Below are positions 33,393-49,643 of a stretch of 64,000 nucleotides of DNA, piece after piece. Each line of letters begins with the position of its first letter. Position 1 is the first letter of the stretch. The stretch comes from Spirochaetaceae bacterium (GTDB taxonomy: Bacteria; Myxococcota_A; UBA9160; UBA4427). The stretch is from assembly GCA_020632655.1 (NCBI GenBank), contig JACKFD010000009.1, positions 62,001 to 126,000 on the forward strand, in the 5' to 3' direction. The position numbers and the translations under genes were made by a program. Below the pieces are notes generated by a model, which saw nothing but the letters and a program-made list of their open reading frames with translations, was not told where the DNA came from and did no database searches.

Positions 33393-34817
33393 CTACTGCA
33401 GCGGCGCCACCGAGCCGAGCACGGGCAGCCGGTACTTCTGCTCGATGTCACCGATGCCGACCACGACGGGGTCGATCAGCTCGAGGAGGATCGCGAAGCT
33501 GATCGCCGCGCCGAAGCTGCCCACGATCATGACGGCGAGCATCTTGAAGGGCGAGGACTCGGCGCGCGAGGGCGGCACGGCGGGATCGAGCACGGTCGCG
33601 CGCTCGCCCTGCTGCGCCGACTCGACGGCCTCCGCCAGCTCGGCCTGCTGCACCTTGCGCATGAACTCGCGATGGCTCTCGCGCAGCACCTCGGCGCGCC
33701 CTTCCATCGCGGCCAGCTCCTCCTGCACCTGCGGCACGAGTCCGACGCGTCGGTCGAGGCCATCGTACTCCGCGACGGTCTCCGCGAGCTGGCGGCGCAG
33801 CTCCTCGAGCGTGAGGCGGGCGGCGGAGGCGGCGTTCGTCGACACGGTGGGGCCGTCGGTCCCGCCGCGGCGGGCGATCTCGGCCTGGAGGTTCGCGATG
33901 CGGTTGGCGAGGGAGACGACGTTCGGGTGGTCCTCGGTGTAGATCGCGCGCTGCTCCTTGTAACGGTTCTGGAGCGAACGCAGCAGCGCTTCGGGCGAGT
34001 CGGGATCGACGTCCGTGCCGCTCGCGGCGAGGGTCGCGAGTCGGCTCTCGGCCTCGGCGATCTGGAGCGCGAGGGATTGGCGCTGGCTCTGGAGCCGGTC
34101 GAGACGGCCCAGGTTCATGACGAGCTCGCTCGGCAGCTCGCCGCGATGGGTCTGCTTGAACTGCGTGATCTCGCTCTCGAGCTGGGCCAGCTCCTGGGCC
34201 GTGCGGTCGCGCTCGCGGCGCAGGAACTCCGTCGTGAGGCGGGCCTGCTTGTTGCGCATGTCGAGGTGGGCGTCCGTGAAGCCGCGGGCCAGGTCGTTGG
34301 CGACGTCGGCGGCCTTCTGCGGGTCGAGCGACGTGTAGAAGATCTCGAAGACGGTGGCCGTGCTCTCGCGGTTCATGTTCGCCGTGTTCGAGTCGTCGAT
34401 CGCGATGCGCGTGACGGCGCGCATGATCCCGACCTTCTTGTCGAGGGGCAGCTCCTCGCCCTTGTCGGTCGGCGGGTAGAGGCCGTGCTTCTCGATCAGG
34501 GCCGTGAGGTTCCGACGCGAGAGCAGCTCGCCCACGATCGCGCTCACCTTCTCGAGCTGATCCGTCTCGGCGATCGGGATCAGCGCGCCGGAGATGCGCT
34601 GGCTCGCGATCAAAACCGTCGCGCGCGCCGTGTAGACGTCCTGCCGACGCTTGAGGTAGACGCCGGTCAGCACCAGGCCGACGAGCACGATCGGGACCAT
34701 CCAGCGCCAGCGTCGCTTGAGCACACCACGCGGATCCGCGAGGAAGCCCGGCAGTCCGCCCGCGCCTTCGCCGTCGTCCCCCCCGCCCTGGCCGTCGAGA
34801 TCGACCTCCCAGCTCAT
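33393..34817 (-). CDS. Wzz/GumC-type polysaccharide chain-length determinant
   Basis: A 474-residue inner-membrane protein with TM1 at about 39-57 (WMVPIVLVGLVLTGVYL) and TM2 near 425-450 (MLAVMIVGSFGAAISFAILLELIDP). A long periplasmic coiled-coil region lies between (RRERDRTAQELAQLESEITQFKQTHRGELP; EELRRQLAETVAEYDGLDRRV). DPVVVGIGDIEQKYRLPVLGSV is the usual GumC/EpsC ending. It sets chain length and helps export of Wzx/Wzy-dependent exopolysaccharide together with the BY-kinase upstream, whose stop it overlaps (ATGA). Confidence 0.9.
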   Translation of the reverse strand: MSWEVDLDGQGGGDDGEGAGGLPGFLADPRGVLKRRWRWMVPIVLVGLVLTGVYLKRRQDVYTARATVLIASQRISGALIPIAETDQLEKVSAIVGELLSRRNLTALIEKHGLYPPTDKGEELPLDKKVGIMRAVTRIAIDDSNTANMNRESTATVFEIFYTSLDPQKAADVANDLARGFTDAHLDMRNKQARLTTEFLRRERDRTAQELAQLESEITQFKQTHRGELPSELVMNLGRLDRLQSQRQSLALQIAEAESRLATLAASGTDVDPDSPEALLRSLQNRYKEQRAIYTEDHPNVVSLANRIANLQAEIARRGGTDGPTVSTNAASAARLTLEELRRQLAETVAEYDGLDRRVGLVPQVQEELAAMEGRAEVLRESHREFMRKVQQAELAEAVESAQQGERATVLDPAVPPSRAESSPFKMLAVMIVGSFGAAISFAILLELIDPVVVGIGDIEQKYRLPVLGSVAPLQ

Positions 34818-35917
34818 GACTCGTCCCCGGTCGCCGCGCGCCGGGGCGCGGCGTCGTAGCTGTAGTAGCCGTAGCGCTGCTTCGAAGCCGCGCCCGCGTA
34901 CTCGTTCAGGAAGACGCCCAGGATCGCCTGGCGGGGCACGAGGTCGAGCAGCTCCGCGAGGGCGCGATGGCGCGAGCGACCGGAAGCGGCCACGACGAGC
35001 GCCCCCCCGACGAGCGGGGCGAGCAGCGGCACGTCCGGCACCGGCAATACGGGCGGCCCGTCGAGCACGACGTAGTCGTAGCGGGCGTGCAGCTGGCGAA
35101 GCAGGCGATCGGCAGCCGAACCGAGCAGCGCGTGGGCCTCGGTCGCGTGGGGGCCGACGGGGAAGACGTCGAGATTGTCGAGGTCCGTCTCGAGCCGGAT
35201 CTCGTCGAGCGAACACTCGCCCGCGAGCACGCTCGTGATCCCGGGGCCGCGCTCGGCGCGCACGACCTCGTCGATCCGTCCCCGGCGCAGATCGAGATCC
35301 ACGAGGGCGATCCGTTCGTCCGGCGAGACCGACGCCAGCGCCAGCGCCAGGTTGGTCGAGACCGTCGTCTTGCCCTCCCCCGCGACGGCGCTCGTCACGA
35401 GCACCGAGCGCAGCTTGCGCTCCGCGAGGACGCCCCGCATGCGGACCGCGAGATGGCGGAAGCGGGTGGCCGCGGCGCCGCCGGGGTCGACGAGGCAGAC
35501 GCGACCGATCCAGCCCTCGCCCCGGTCGCGCGGCAGCTCGACGCGCCGCGCGGGGGTGGCCTGGGCCTCGGGCGCGGGCGCGTCGCCACCGGCCTGCACG
35601 CGGAGGGCGGCGGCGACGCCCGATCCGGAGACGGCCTGGTCGGCCGCTGCGTCCTTCCGTTCGGTCTCTCGTGCAGCGCCCGCAGCCGTCGCGCCGTCCG
35701 CATTCCCCTCGTCGGGGCGTCGCGAAGCCTCGTCGGCGCGGGCCGACGAGGCGGGCGCGTCGCGCTCGGTGTGATCGCGTTCCGGCGGCGTCGTGTCGGG
35801 CGGCGCGGCGAGCGGCGAGCGGGTGGGCGGGACCGGCCGGCGCTCGCGCGCCGTGTTGCGCGGCGGCTCGGCTCGGCCCTCGCGTGCCCGGGCCAGGGCA
35901 TCGGCGATCTCACCCAT
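34814..35917 (-). CDS. BY-kinase / CpsD-CapB-like ATPase
   Basis: A 367-residue protein. The first 125 residues are Pro/Ala/charged and probably disordered. The kinase core follows with Walker A AVAGEGKTT (residues 178-186), Walker A' ALVDLDLRRGR, Walker B YDYVVLDGPP, and a short tyrosine cluster at the C-terminus (YGYYSY). Bacterial tyrosine kinases of this type cycle with Wzz to control polysaccharide export. The start at MGEIADAL has GGGGAAG upstream and a 6-bp inverted repeat (GAATCC-GCCC-GGATTC, 35933-35948) just before it. Confidence 0.9.
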   Translation of the reverse strand: MGEIADALARAREGRAEPPRNTARERRPVPPTRSPLAAPPDTTPPERDHTERDAPASSARADEASRRPDEGNADGATAAGAARETERKDAAADQAVSGSGVAAALRVQAGGDAPAPEAQATPARRVELPRDRGEGWIGRVCLVDPGGAAATRFRHLAVRMRGVLAERKLRSVLVTSAVAGEGKTTVSTNLALALASVSPDERIALVDLDLRRGRIDEVVRAERGPGITSVLAGECSLDEIRLETDLDNLDVFPVGPHATEAHALLGSAADRLLRQLHARYDYVVLDGPPVLPVPDVPLLAPLVGGALVVAASGRSRHRALAELLDLVPRQAILGVFLNEYAGAASKQRYGYYSYDAAPRRAATGDES

Positions 35918-36252
35918 CGATCTTCCCCTTGGGAATCCGCCCGGATTCGGGCTCCGTACGACGATCCGAAGGCCCCCCGCCCGCTCCTGCGCGGCCGGAT
36001 CCCCCTTCGCACCCCCCGTGCAGAGTGCCCATTCGACCCCCGGGCGTGACGGTCGACCTCGCAACTTCCGCACGCGGCACCGCTCGCCGGGCGCGCGGCC
36101 GGCGGTCGCCACGCAGCCAGGGACACTGCTCGCGAGAACGACGTTCGTTCGACGAGGTCGCATCGCGCAGGCGGACGCCCGCCGGGCCGGCCCGTCCGCT
36201 CACGCGTCCCTCCTGCGCACCGGCCGCGTCCGCCGCCTGGCGCGGTCCCCGC
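35918..36252. other. Gap between PKS and BY-kinase genes
   Basis: A 335-base space on the minus strand. It contains an inverted repeat GAATCC-GCCC-GGATTC at 35933-35948, 16 bases before the BY-kinase ATG, which may be an operator or a small attenuator. No gene is convincing. A second promoter for the polysaccharide genes could be here. Confidence 0.4.
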
Positions 36253-42804
<6,552 letters not shown>

Positions 42805-42908
42805 CCCTGCCCTCGCCCCCCTGCGATGCCCCGTCGGCCGTCCGCGCCCGGTCCCGCCGTCCCGCTCCCGCGGCTCCGTCGTCGCCCGAGGCGTCCGACG
42901 GCCTGCGT

Positions 42909-45900
42909 TCAGCCCCGACCGCGCCGCCGTCGGCTCAGGGCCTGTCGCCGTTTCTCGCCCCGAGCCTGGCTGGCCTGGGCGGCGCTGCTCCCGTCGTCCC
43001 CGGACTCGAGGTGCTCGGTCAGACCGGAGATCGTGGGGAAGCGGTAGAGATCGGTCAACGTGACGGGCATTGGACAGATCTCGGCGAGCTTGCGATGGGC
43101 CTGCACGACGAGCAGCGAATGACCGCCGAGATCGAAGAAGTTGTCGTGGACGCCCACCTCGTCGAGGTAGAGCACCTCGCGCCAGACCTCGGCGATCCGA
43201 CTCTCGAGCTCACCGGAGGGTGCCACGAAGGCCGCCGCCGACTTCTTCTGTACGTCCCGGGGCGCCGGCAGCGCCTTGCGGTCGACCTTGCCGTTCGGCG
43301 TCATCGGGAAGCGCTCGAGGAAGACGATCTCCGAGGGCACCATGAACTCGGGCAGGCTCTCGCGGAGCGCCTCGCGGAGCGCGCCGGAGTCGGGCGGCGC
43401 CGACTCCGCGATCGCATAACCCACGAGCCGCACGTCGCCAGGCGTATCCTCCCGGGCGATCACGACGCACTCGCGTACGCCCGCCTGGGCGCCGAGTCGC
43501 GCCTCGATCTCTCCGAGCTCGATGCGGTAGCCGCGGATCTTGACCTGGTGGTCGAGGCGACCGAGGAAGTCGATGCGTCCGTCGGCGGACCAGCGCGCCA
43601 GGTCGCCCGTGCGGTACATGCGCGCGCCCGGTCGATCGCTGAAGGGGTCGAGCACGAAGCGCTCCGCCGTCAGCTCCGGCCGGTCGTGGTAGCCACGCAC
43701 GACGCCCTCGCCGCCGATCCAGAGCTCGCCCGGAATGCCGACGGGCAGCGGTTCGAGCCCCGCGTCGAGGACGTAGAAGCTCGTGTTGGCGATCGGCCGC
43801 CCGATCGAGATCGAGTCGGGCCGACCGGAGACGGGCTCCGTCGACGACCAGATCGTCGTCTCGGTCGGGCCGTACATGTTCGTGACCCGGCCGCCGGCGA
43901 CGCCGTCGAGCTCCGCCGCGAGCGAGACCGGGAAGGCCTCGCCGCCGATCATCAGATTCGGGATGCGCCCGAGGGCCGCTCGCGTCTCGGGGTTCGTGAG
44001 CAGCATCGTCGCGTGGGAGGGCGTGCACTGCAGATGCGTCACGCCGTGACGCTCGACCTGCGCCGCGAAGGATTGGTCCAGGTCGGGCACGGGCGCCGAA
44101 GCCTCGACGCGCGCCCCGGGCGGTCGCTCGTTCACCTTGCGTCGGACGCGATCGAGGGCCTCGAGGCTCTCGAGCACGACCCCCGTGTCGACGCCGAAGT
44201 CGATCAGACAGGCGATCTCGTCGATGTCCGCCCGCTTGCAGCGCTCGAGCATCGCCTCGCACGCCTCGGGCGTCCCGAAGAGCCCGCTCGTCTCGTAGTA
44301 GCGCTCGAAGGCGAACTCGAGGATCGCGTCGGTCTCGTCCTCGGTCAGCGTGCTGAGATCGACGTCCTCGGGCTTCGAGTCCGGCCCGCCGGGCCGATCG
44401 AAGGCCGGGAACGACCAGGCGAAGTCCATCACCAGCGACATCGAGCTGCGCAGGTAGTCCTTCATCGGCTCCCGCACGATGCGCCGGACCTCGGCGTCGT
44501 CGTCGCCGACGAAGGTGTGGAGCATGCAGGTCACGGTGCCGGCCTGGGGATCGCGGCCCGCCTCGGCGGCCGCCTGCCGATAGGCCTTCACCTTCTCGAC
44601 CAGCTCCTCGAGGGTCTGGCCCAGCAGATGCGTGAGCACGTTGTGCCCCGCAGCGCCCGCCGCACGGAAGGTCTCGACGTTGCCCGCCGTCGTGATCCAG
44701 ATCGGCAGCTCGGGCTGGACCGGCCGCGGCAGGGTCGCGATCGGCACCTTCGTGCCGTGCGGGTTCTCGAAGGCGACGGCCTCGCCGCGCCAGAGGCGCG
44801 CGACGATGTCGGCGCTCTCGAACATGTTCTTCTTCGCTTCCGCGTAGGCGCCCGGTCGGATCACGAAGTCGTTCGGTTGCCAGCCCGAGGCGAAGGAGAC
44901 GCCGACGCGTCCACCCGAGAGGTTGTCGACGACGGCCCACTCCTCGGCCACGCGGATCGGGTGGTGGAGCGGCAGCACGCAGCTGCTCGCCCGGATCTGC
45001 ACGTGCTTCGTGACGGCGGCGATCGCTGCGCTGGTCACCGCGGGATTCGGGAAGGGGCCACCGAAGGCGCCGAAATGCCGCTCGGGCGTGTGTACGGCGG
45101 AGAAGCCATGGGTGTCCGCGAACTTCGCAGCCTCGAGCATGAGCTCGTACTTGCGGGGTCCCGGACCGGCGTCGCTGCCCCAGAGTGCGAGGCCGAGGTC
45201 GATCGGTCGCCAGGGACCGTCGCTCGCCGGCGCACCACCGGCAGTCCGATCGCGATCGGCGAAGACCACGACCTCGAAGCCGCGCGTGAGCGTCCAGAGC
45301 AGCTCGAGGATCGAGATGTCGAAGGAAAGGCTCGTGACGGCCAGCCAGCGGCCGGGCGGATCGTGGGGGATGCGGTCGTCCATGCCGACGAAGAAGTTGA
45401 CCGCATTGCGATGCTCGACCATCACGCCCTTGGGCTTGCCGGTCGAGCCCGACGTGTAGATCACGTAGGCGAGGCTGTCGGGTCGGACGGTCGTCGCGGG
45501 TCGGGTCGCAGACCGCGCGGCGATCGCCTCGGCGTCGCGATCGAGATCCACGACCTGCGCCGCGCCGACCGCGGGCGGCGTGCCGGCCGCCCCATGGCTG
45601 AGCACGACCGAGGCCCGCGAGTCCTCGATCATGTAGGCGATGCGATCCGCCGGATAGACCGGGTCGAGCGGCACGTACGCACCGCCCGCCTTCAGCACGC
45701 CGAGCACGCCGACGACCATGTCGAGCGAGCGGGCGAGATGCAGTCCGACGAGGCGGTCGGGTCCGATGCCGAGGTCGACGAGATGATTGGCCAGGCGCGA
45801 GGCACGCTCGTCGAGCTCCCGATAGCTGAGCGAGCGTCCCTCGAAGGCGACGGCGGGCGCGTCCGGCGTGGCGTCCGCGCGGGCCTCGAAGAGCGAGCGG

Positions 45901-47657
45901 ATCGTCGCACCGCGGTCGAAGTCGACGGCCGTGCGGTTCCACTCGTGCAGCACGCGCCGCCGATCGCCCTCGCGCAGCAGCGGGAGTCGGGCGACCGTCG
46001 TGTCGGCGCTCGTGAGCGAGGCGAGCAGCACGCCGAGCTGGTCCCGGATCCGTTCGACGGCACCGGGCTCGAAGCAGGCCGGGTCGTAGACGAGCCGGGC
46101 CTCGCGACCGTCCGGATCGACCACGAGGGCGAGCTCGCTGCCGGGGGGCAGCGCACTCGACGCGGGATCGCGCCGCAGCTCGATGGCGACGGAGGTCCAG
46201 GTCCCGCCCGCGAGCAGCGGCTGCGCGGCCAGCTCGGGCTGGCGGGCGATCACGTCGACGAGGAAGGTGCCCTTCTCACGCACCCGGTTCAGCGACGCGC
46301 GGAGCGAAGCGAGCGCATCCGTCGCACGGGCCTGTCGATCGACCTCGACCGCGAAGGGCACGTGCCGGGAGAAGAGCTCGCCGAAGGCCGCGACGCGCGC
46401 ATCGAGGGCGTCCTCGCCGAGCGTCACGTCGAATCGGTCGACGCCCCCGACCCGGGCCAGGTAGAGCAGGAAGCCAGCGACCAGGGTCTCCGCCCGGTCG
46501 GATCCCGCCGAAGCCGGGAGATCCCCGGCCTCGAGCGAGAGCCGTTCGACCCGGCCGTGCGTCACGCCGTCGGAGACCGTCGGCTGGGCGCCCTCGCCCG
46601 CACCGCTCCGGCGGAGCGGCGCCTCGATCGGATCGAGCTGCGCGAGCCGCCGGATCCAGAAGGGCTCGGCGGGTACGAGCTCCGCGTTCAACCGATCGAG
46701 CGCCTCGCGATCGAGCGTCGACCCGGCGCCGAGCACGATGCCCGGATGCACCCCGAGCTTCTCGGCCGCCTCGCCGGGCGTCCACTCGAACCCGCGCGGA
46801 CAGCCGAAGCGCGAGAGCCGCACGCGGCCCTCGCCGCAGGCGACCACCCAGCCCCCGTCCGATACCTCGATCACGCGCCCAGGCAGGTCGCCGGGCTCGC
46901 CTTCGATCGCTTCCGCGGCCGAGACCCGGGCGACGTGGCCCGCGTGCACGACCTTCGCGACGGCGAAGGGATTCGGGTAGCGCGCTCCGAAGTCGAGCGC
47001 GCGCACCAGGCCCGACACGGCCTCGGCCGGCTGCGACCAGTCGAGGACCGCTGCCGCCTTCGGCCGATCGTGCCGCCCGAAGTAGGAGCGCTGGCTGGGA
47101 TCCTGCTCGCGGGGCTCGAGGCGTTCTTCCTCGATGCGCGTGGCGAGCTCTGCGAAGGCCTCGATGGCGGCGGCATAGCAGCTCGTGTTCAGGCTGAGGG
47201 AGGTGTCGTCGGGGGCGATCGGGAAGAGGCGCTGGACGAGGATGCGTCCCTCGTCGATGCCGCCGGTCATCTCGTGGAACGTGACGCCGTACTCGGTCTC
47301 GCCGTTCAGGATCGCCCAGGCGGGGGTGTAGAGGCCGGCGTAGCGCGGAAGCGGACCATCGTGGAAGTTGATGGCCCCGCGACGGGCCATCGAGATCACC
47401 TCGTCCGGGATGATGGCGAGGTTCGTGATGCTCAGGAACCAATCGAACCCGACGCCCGCGAGGTCCTGTGCGAGCGTGCGTCCGGGGGCGCAGGTGGGCA
47501 GGTCGTGGCGGTGGGCCCAGTCGAGGATCGCCGGATCGCGGCTGACGACGCGGGCGATCCCCCACGATCGCTCGCGGAGCAGCTCTCCGCATTGGATCAG
47601 CAGCGACTCGGAGCCGGCGAGGACACAGGAGGGACGGCTGGCGGGGGAGCTGGGCAT
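42909..47657 (-). CDS. NRPS: formyltransferase - partial C - A(with LLM insert) - PCP
   Basis: A 1582-residue enzyme. Formyltransferase 70-310 (Asn97, His99, Asp135 in NFH...GIDEG). About 365-575 is only the second half of a condensation domain; no HHxxxDG is present. Adenylation core 585-800 (YTSGSTGKPKG 734-744) is interrupted by a luciferase-like FMN monooxygenase (815-1175, MupA/Atu3671 type) and resumes 1180-1460 (MYGPTETT, A10 Lys1457). PCP 1485-1550 (Ser1514). Pocket residues read D-I-L-Q-M-G-M-I-W-K, close to the glycine code DILQLGLIWK. It probably loads glycine, formylates and oxidises it. The ATG at 47657 precedes the folded domain. Confidence 0.88.
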   Translation of the reverse strand: MPSSPASRPSCVLAGSESLLIQCGELLRERSWGIARVVSRDPAILDWAHRHDLPTCAPGRTLAQDLAGVGFDWFLSITNLAIIPDEVISMARRGAINFHDGPLPRYAGLYTPAWAILNGETEYGVTFHEMTGGIDEGRILVQRLFPIAPDDTSLSLNTSCYAAAIEAFAELATRIEEERLEPREQDPSQRSYFGRHDRPKAAAVLDWSQPAEAVSGLVRALDFGARYPNPFAVAKVVHAGHVARVSAAEAIEGEPGDLPGRVIEVSDGGWVVACGEGRVRLSRFGCPRGFEWTPGEAAEKLGVHPGIVLGAGSTLDREALDRLNAELVPAEPFWIRRLAQLDPIEAPLRRSGAGEGAQPTVSDGVTHGRVERLSLEAGDLPASAGSDRAETLVAGFLLYLARVGGVDRFDVTLGEDALDARVAAFGELFSRHVPFAVEVDRQARATDALASLRASLNRVREKGTFLVDVIARQPELAAQPLLAGGTWTSVAIELRRDPASSALPPGSELALVVDPDGREARLVYDPACFEPGAVERIRDQLGVLLASLTSADTTVARLPLLREGDRRRVLHEWNRTAVDFDRGATIRSLFEARADATPDAPAVAFEGRSLSYRELDERASRLANHLVDLGIGPDRLVGLHLARSLDMVVGVLGVLKAGGAYVPLDPVYPADRIAYMIEDSRASVVLSHGAAGTPPAVGAAQVVDLDRDAEAIAARSATRPATTVRPDSLAYVIYTSGSTGKPKGVMVEHRNAVNFFVGMDDRIPHDPPGRWLAVTSLSFDISILELLWTLTRGFEVVVFADRDRTAGGAPASDGPWRPIDLGLALWGSDAGPGPRKYELMLEAAKFADTHGFSAVHTPERHFGAFGGPFPNPAVTSAAIAAVTKHVQIRASSCVLPLHHPIRVAEEWAVVDNLSGGRVGVSFASGWQPNDFVIRPGAYAEAKKNMFESADIVARLWRGEAVAFENPHGTKVPIATLPRPVQPELPIWITTAGNVETFRAAGAAGHNVLTHLLGQTLEELVEKVKAYRQAAAEAGRDPQAGTVTCMLHTFVGDDDAEVRRIVREPMKDYLRSSMSLVMDFAWSFPAFDRPGGPDSKPEDVDLSTLTEDETDAILEFAFERYYETSGLFGTPEACEAMLERCKRADIDEIACLIDFGVDTGVVLESLEALDRVRRKVNERPPGARVEASAPVPDLDQSFAAQVERHGVTHLQCTPSHATMLLTNPETRAALGRIPNLMIGGEAFPVSLAAELDGVAGGRVTNMYGPTETTIWSSTEPVSGRPDSISIGRPIANTSFYVLDAGLEPLPVGIPGELWIGGEGVVRGYHDRPELTAERFVLDPFSDRPGARMYRTGDLARWSADGRIDFLGRLDHQVKIRGYRIELGEIEARLGAQAGVRECVVIAREDTPGDVRLVGYAIAESAPPDSGALREALRESLPEFMVPSEIVFLERFPMTPNGKVDRKALPAPRDVQKKSAAAFVAPSGELESRIAEVWREVLYLDEVGVHDNFFDLGGHSLLVVQAHRKLAEICPMPVTLTDLYRFPTISGLTEHLESGDDGSSAAQASQARGEKRRQALSRRRRGRG

Positions 47658-48107
47658 GGGTGTTTCTCGGGTCCTGGCATCTCGGCTGGCGGGGCGCGCC
47701 CATCCGGTGCAGCCCCTGTCTCGTTGGCATTCCGGCCGGATCGACGCTCGGCGTATCGAACCGAGGCGGGCGTGGCTTGACCGCTCCGTACCCAAGGGGG
47801 CAACGAATCCCGGCATCAGGGAAGTGACCGGAAGCGCCGCTAAAGGGTTGGGAAATCTTACGGACCGGCCGGATCGAATGCGAGGCGTCGCGGCGTTGCA
47901 TGGGTGTCACGTCTTCGTTGCGGGGCGACGTCGACGGCAAGTTTTCGCGTGCCCTCCGGCCCCTTCGCGGCGACCTCCTTGTGTCCCGACCCGTTCTTCG
48001 TTCCGTGGGACGTCGAGGGGCCCGGTGCTCCGTGCCGAGCACGCCGGGCCCGACCGATCGGGACTCGAGGCCGCGAGCCCACAGACGCGAGAGAAGAGAA
48101 GAGCTTC
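47658..48107. promoter_or_regulatory. Divergent intergenic region between NRPS operon and glycosyltransferase operon
   Basis: About 450 bases without a convincing gene. An A/T-richer patch (47840-47862, TAAAGGGTTGGGAAATCTTA) and another at 47936-47946 (CAAGTTTTCG) stand out in this GC-rich DNA and are the likeliest promoter cores for the two divergent operons. No sigma54 -24/-12 element with correct spacing was found. Confidence 0.4.
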
Positions 48108-49139
48108 GTGAAGCTGCTCGCCATCATCGTCAACTACAAGACGCCCGAGATGACCCTCGAGGCCGTGGCGGCGCTCCACCGCGAGCTCGCCCGGCAGCCG
48201 GAGGCCCGGGTGGTCGTCGTCGACAACGACTCCCGCGACGGCTCCTACGAGCGGCTCGCCAAGGGCGTGGCCGAGGGGGGCTACGGCGATCGGGTCGAGG
48301 TCGTCGCCTCGCCCTGGAACGGCGGCTTCGCCTGGGGCAACAACTTCGCGATCCGCCCGGCGCTCGCCTCCGAAACACCGCCGGACTACGTCTACCTGCT
48401 GAACTCCGATGCCTTCCCCGACGAAGGCTCCGTCGACCGGCTGATCCGCTACCTCGACGAGCATCCCGAGGTCGGCATCGCCGGCAGCTACATCCACGGC
48501 GTCGATGGCCAGCCGCATACCACGGCCTTCCGGTTCCCCTCCGTCGCGAGCGAATTCGAGGCCACCCTCGGCATCGGCGTCGTCTCGAAGCTGCTCGCCC
48601 GCTTCATCGTCGCCCCGCCCCTGCCCACGACCAACACCCGGGTCGACTGGCTCGCCGGAGCGAGCATGCTGATCCGCCGCGCGGTGCTCGAGGACGTGGG
48701 GCTGATGGACGAGGGCTACTTCCTCTACTTCGAGGAGACCGACTTCTGCCTGCGCGCCGCCCGTGCCGGCTGGCCGACGGTCTACGTGCGCGAGAGCTCC
48801 GTCAGTCACGTGGGCTCCGCCTCGACGGGCTACCAGGATCTCTCCCGGCCGACGCCGGCCTACTGGTACGCCTCGCGGCGTCGCTACTTCCTGCGCAATC
48901 ACGGCCGCGCGACCCTGTGGCTCGCGAACGCCGTCTACATCGTCGGTGGCCTGATCCGCCGCGCCCGCTCCTTCGTCCTCCAGCGCCCGAGCCACGAGCC
49001 ACGACGCCACATGCGCGACTTCCTGCGCTTCAACCTGCGCCTCGGCCCCCAGCCCGACGTGCATCCGCCGCGTCCGGCCGCGCTCCGGGCGACGGCCTCG
49101 ACGGGTGTCGCCCCGGTCCGCCCGGAGTGCGCGCGATGA
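48108..49139 (+). CDS. GT2 family glycosyltransferase (rhamnosyltransferase-like)
   Basis: A 343-residue GT-A protein: VKLLAIIVNYKTPEMTLEAVAAL, VVVVDNDSRDGSYE, YVYLLNSDAFPDEGSV (DxD-like region), and DEGYFLYFEETDFCLRA near the catalytic base. The pattern is that of WbbL/rhamnosyltransferase relatives that add a sugar to a lipid-linked acceptor. The GTG at 48108 (GAGAAGAGAAGAG upstream) starts the GT-A fold directly; the longer frame from 47904 has no protein-like content. First gene of the plus-strand polysaccharide operon. Confidence 0.88.
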   Translation: MKLLAIIVNYKTPEMTLEAVAALHRELARQPEARVVVVDNDSRDGSYERLAKGVAEGGYGDRVEVVASPWNGGFAWGNNFAIRPALASETPPDYVYLLNSDAFPDEGSVDRLIRYLDEHPEVGIAGSYIHGVDGQPHTTAFRFPSVASEFEATLGIGVVSKLLARFIVAPPLPTTNTRVDWLAGASMLIRRAVLEDVGLMDEGYFLYFEETDFCLRAARAGWPTVYVRESSVSHVGSASTGYQDLSRPTPAYWYASRRRYFLRNHGRATLWLANAVYIVGGLIRRARSFVLQRPSHEPRRHMRDFLRFNLRLGPQPDVHPPRPAALRATASTGVAPVRPECAR

Positions 49140-49609
49140 CGAGGGGCGCCTCGTCGGGTCGTCGCCTGCGCGTGCTCGCGGTCGCCTCGGGCGGCGGGCA
49201 CTGGGTGCAGCTGCGTCGGGTCGTGCCCGCCTTCGCCGAGCACGACGTCGCCTACGTGACCATCAACCCGAGCTACCGCGCCGACGTGCCCGATGCGCGG
49301 GTCTTCATCGTTCGCGACTCCACGCGATGGGACAAGCTGGGCATGGCGATCCTGGGCCTCCAGATGCTGTGGATCCTGATCCGCGTCCGCCCGCACGTCG
49401 TCGTGTCGACGGGCGCTGCCCCCGGCTGCCTGGCCATCGTCCTCGGGCGCCTCTTCGGGGCGCGCACGATCTGGCTCGACAGCATCGCGAACGTCGAGGA
49501 GGTCTCGATGTCCGGCCGGCTCGTCCGACGTTTCGCCGGCCTCTGGCTGACGCAATGGCCGCACCTCGCGAGCGAGGCTGGGCCCGAGTACGCCGGGAGG
49601 GTGTTTTGA
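49136..49609 (+). CDS. PssD/Alg14-like glycosyltransferase subunit
   Basis: A 157-residue protein with VLAVASGGGHWVQLRRVVPAF at the start, a membrane-associating helix (MAILGLQMLWILIRVRP) and VVVSTGAAPGCLAIVLGRLFGARTIWLDS. This is the Alg14/PssD/Cps14F family, the membrane anchor and acceptor-binding half of a two-part GT-B enzyme. ATG overlaps the preceding stop. Its partner is the next gene. Together they add a sugar from a nucleotide donor to a lipid-linked intermediate. Confidence 0.88.
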   Translation: MTRGASSGRRLRVLAVASGGGHWVQLRRVVPAFAEHDVAYVTINPSYRADVPDARVFIVRDSTRWDKLGMAILGLQMLWILIRVRPHVVVSTGAAPGCLAIVLGRLFGARTIWLDSIANVEEVSMSGRLVRRFAGLWLTQWPHLASEAGPEYAGRVF

Positions 49610-49643
49610 TCGCGGTGGCCGTCGTTGCACCCGGGAGACCGTC

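Noticed and set aside
43011..47780. A 1589-codon plus-strand frame opposite the NRPS.
   Set aside because: Same kind of shadow; the minus strand holds the intact formyltransferase, adenylation, monooxygenase and PCP motifs.
47881..47911. Sigma54 promoter before the glycosyltransferase operon.
   Set aside because: A GG...TGC pair exists but the spacing is 12 bases, not the required 10.
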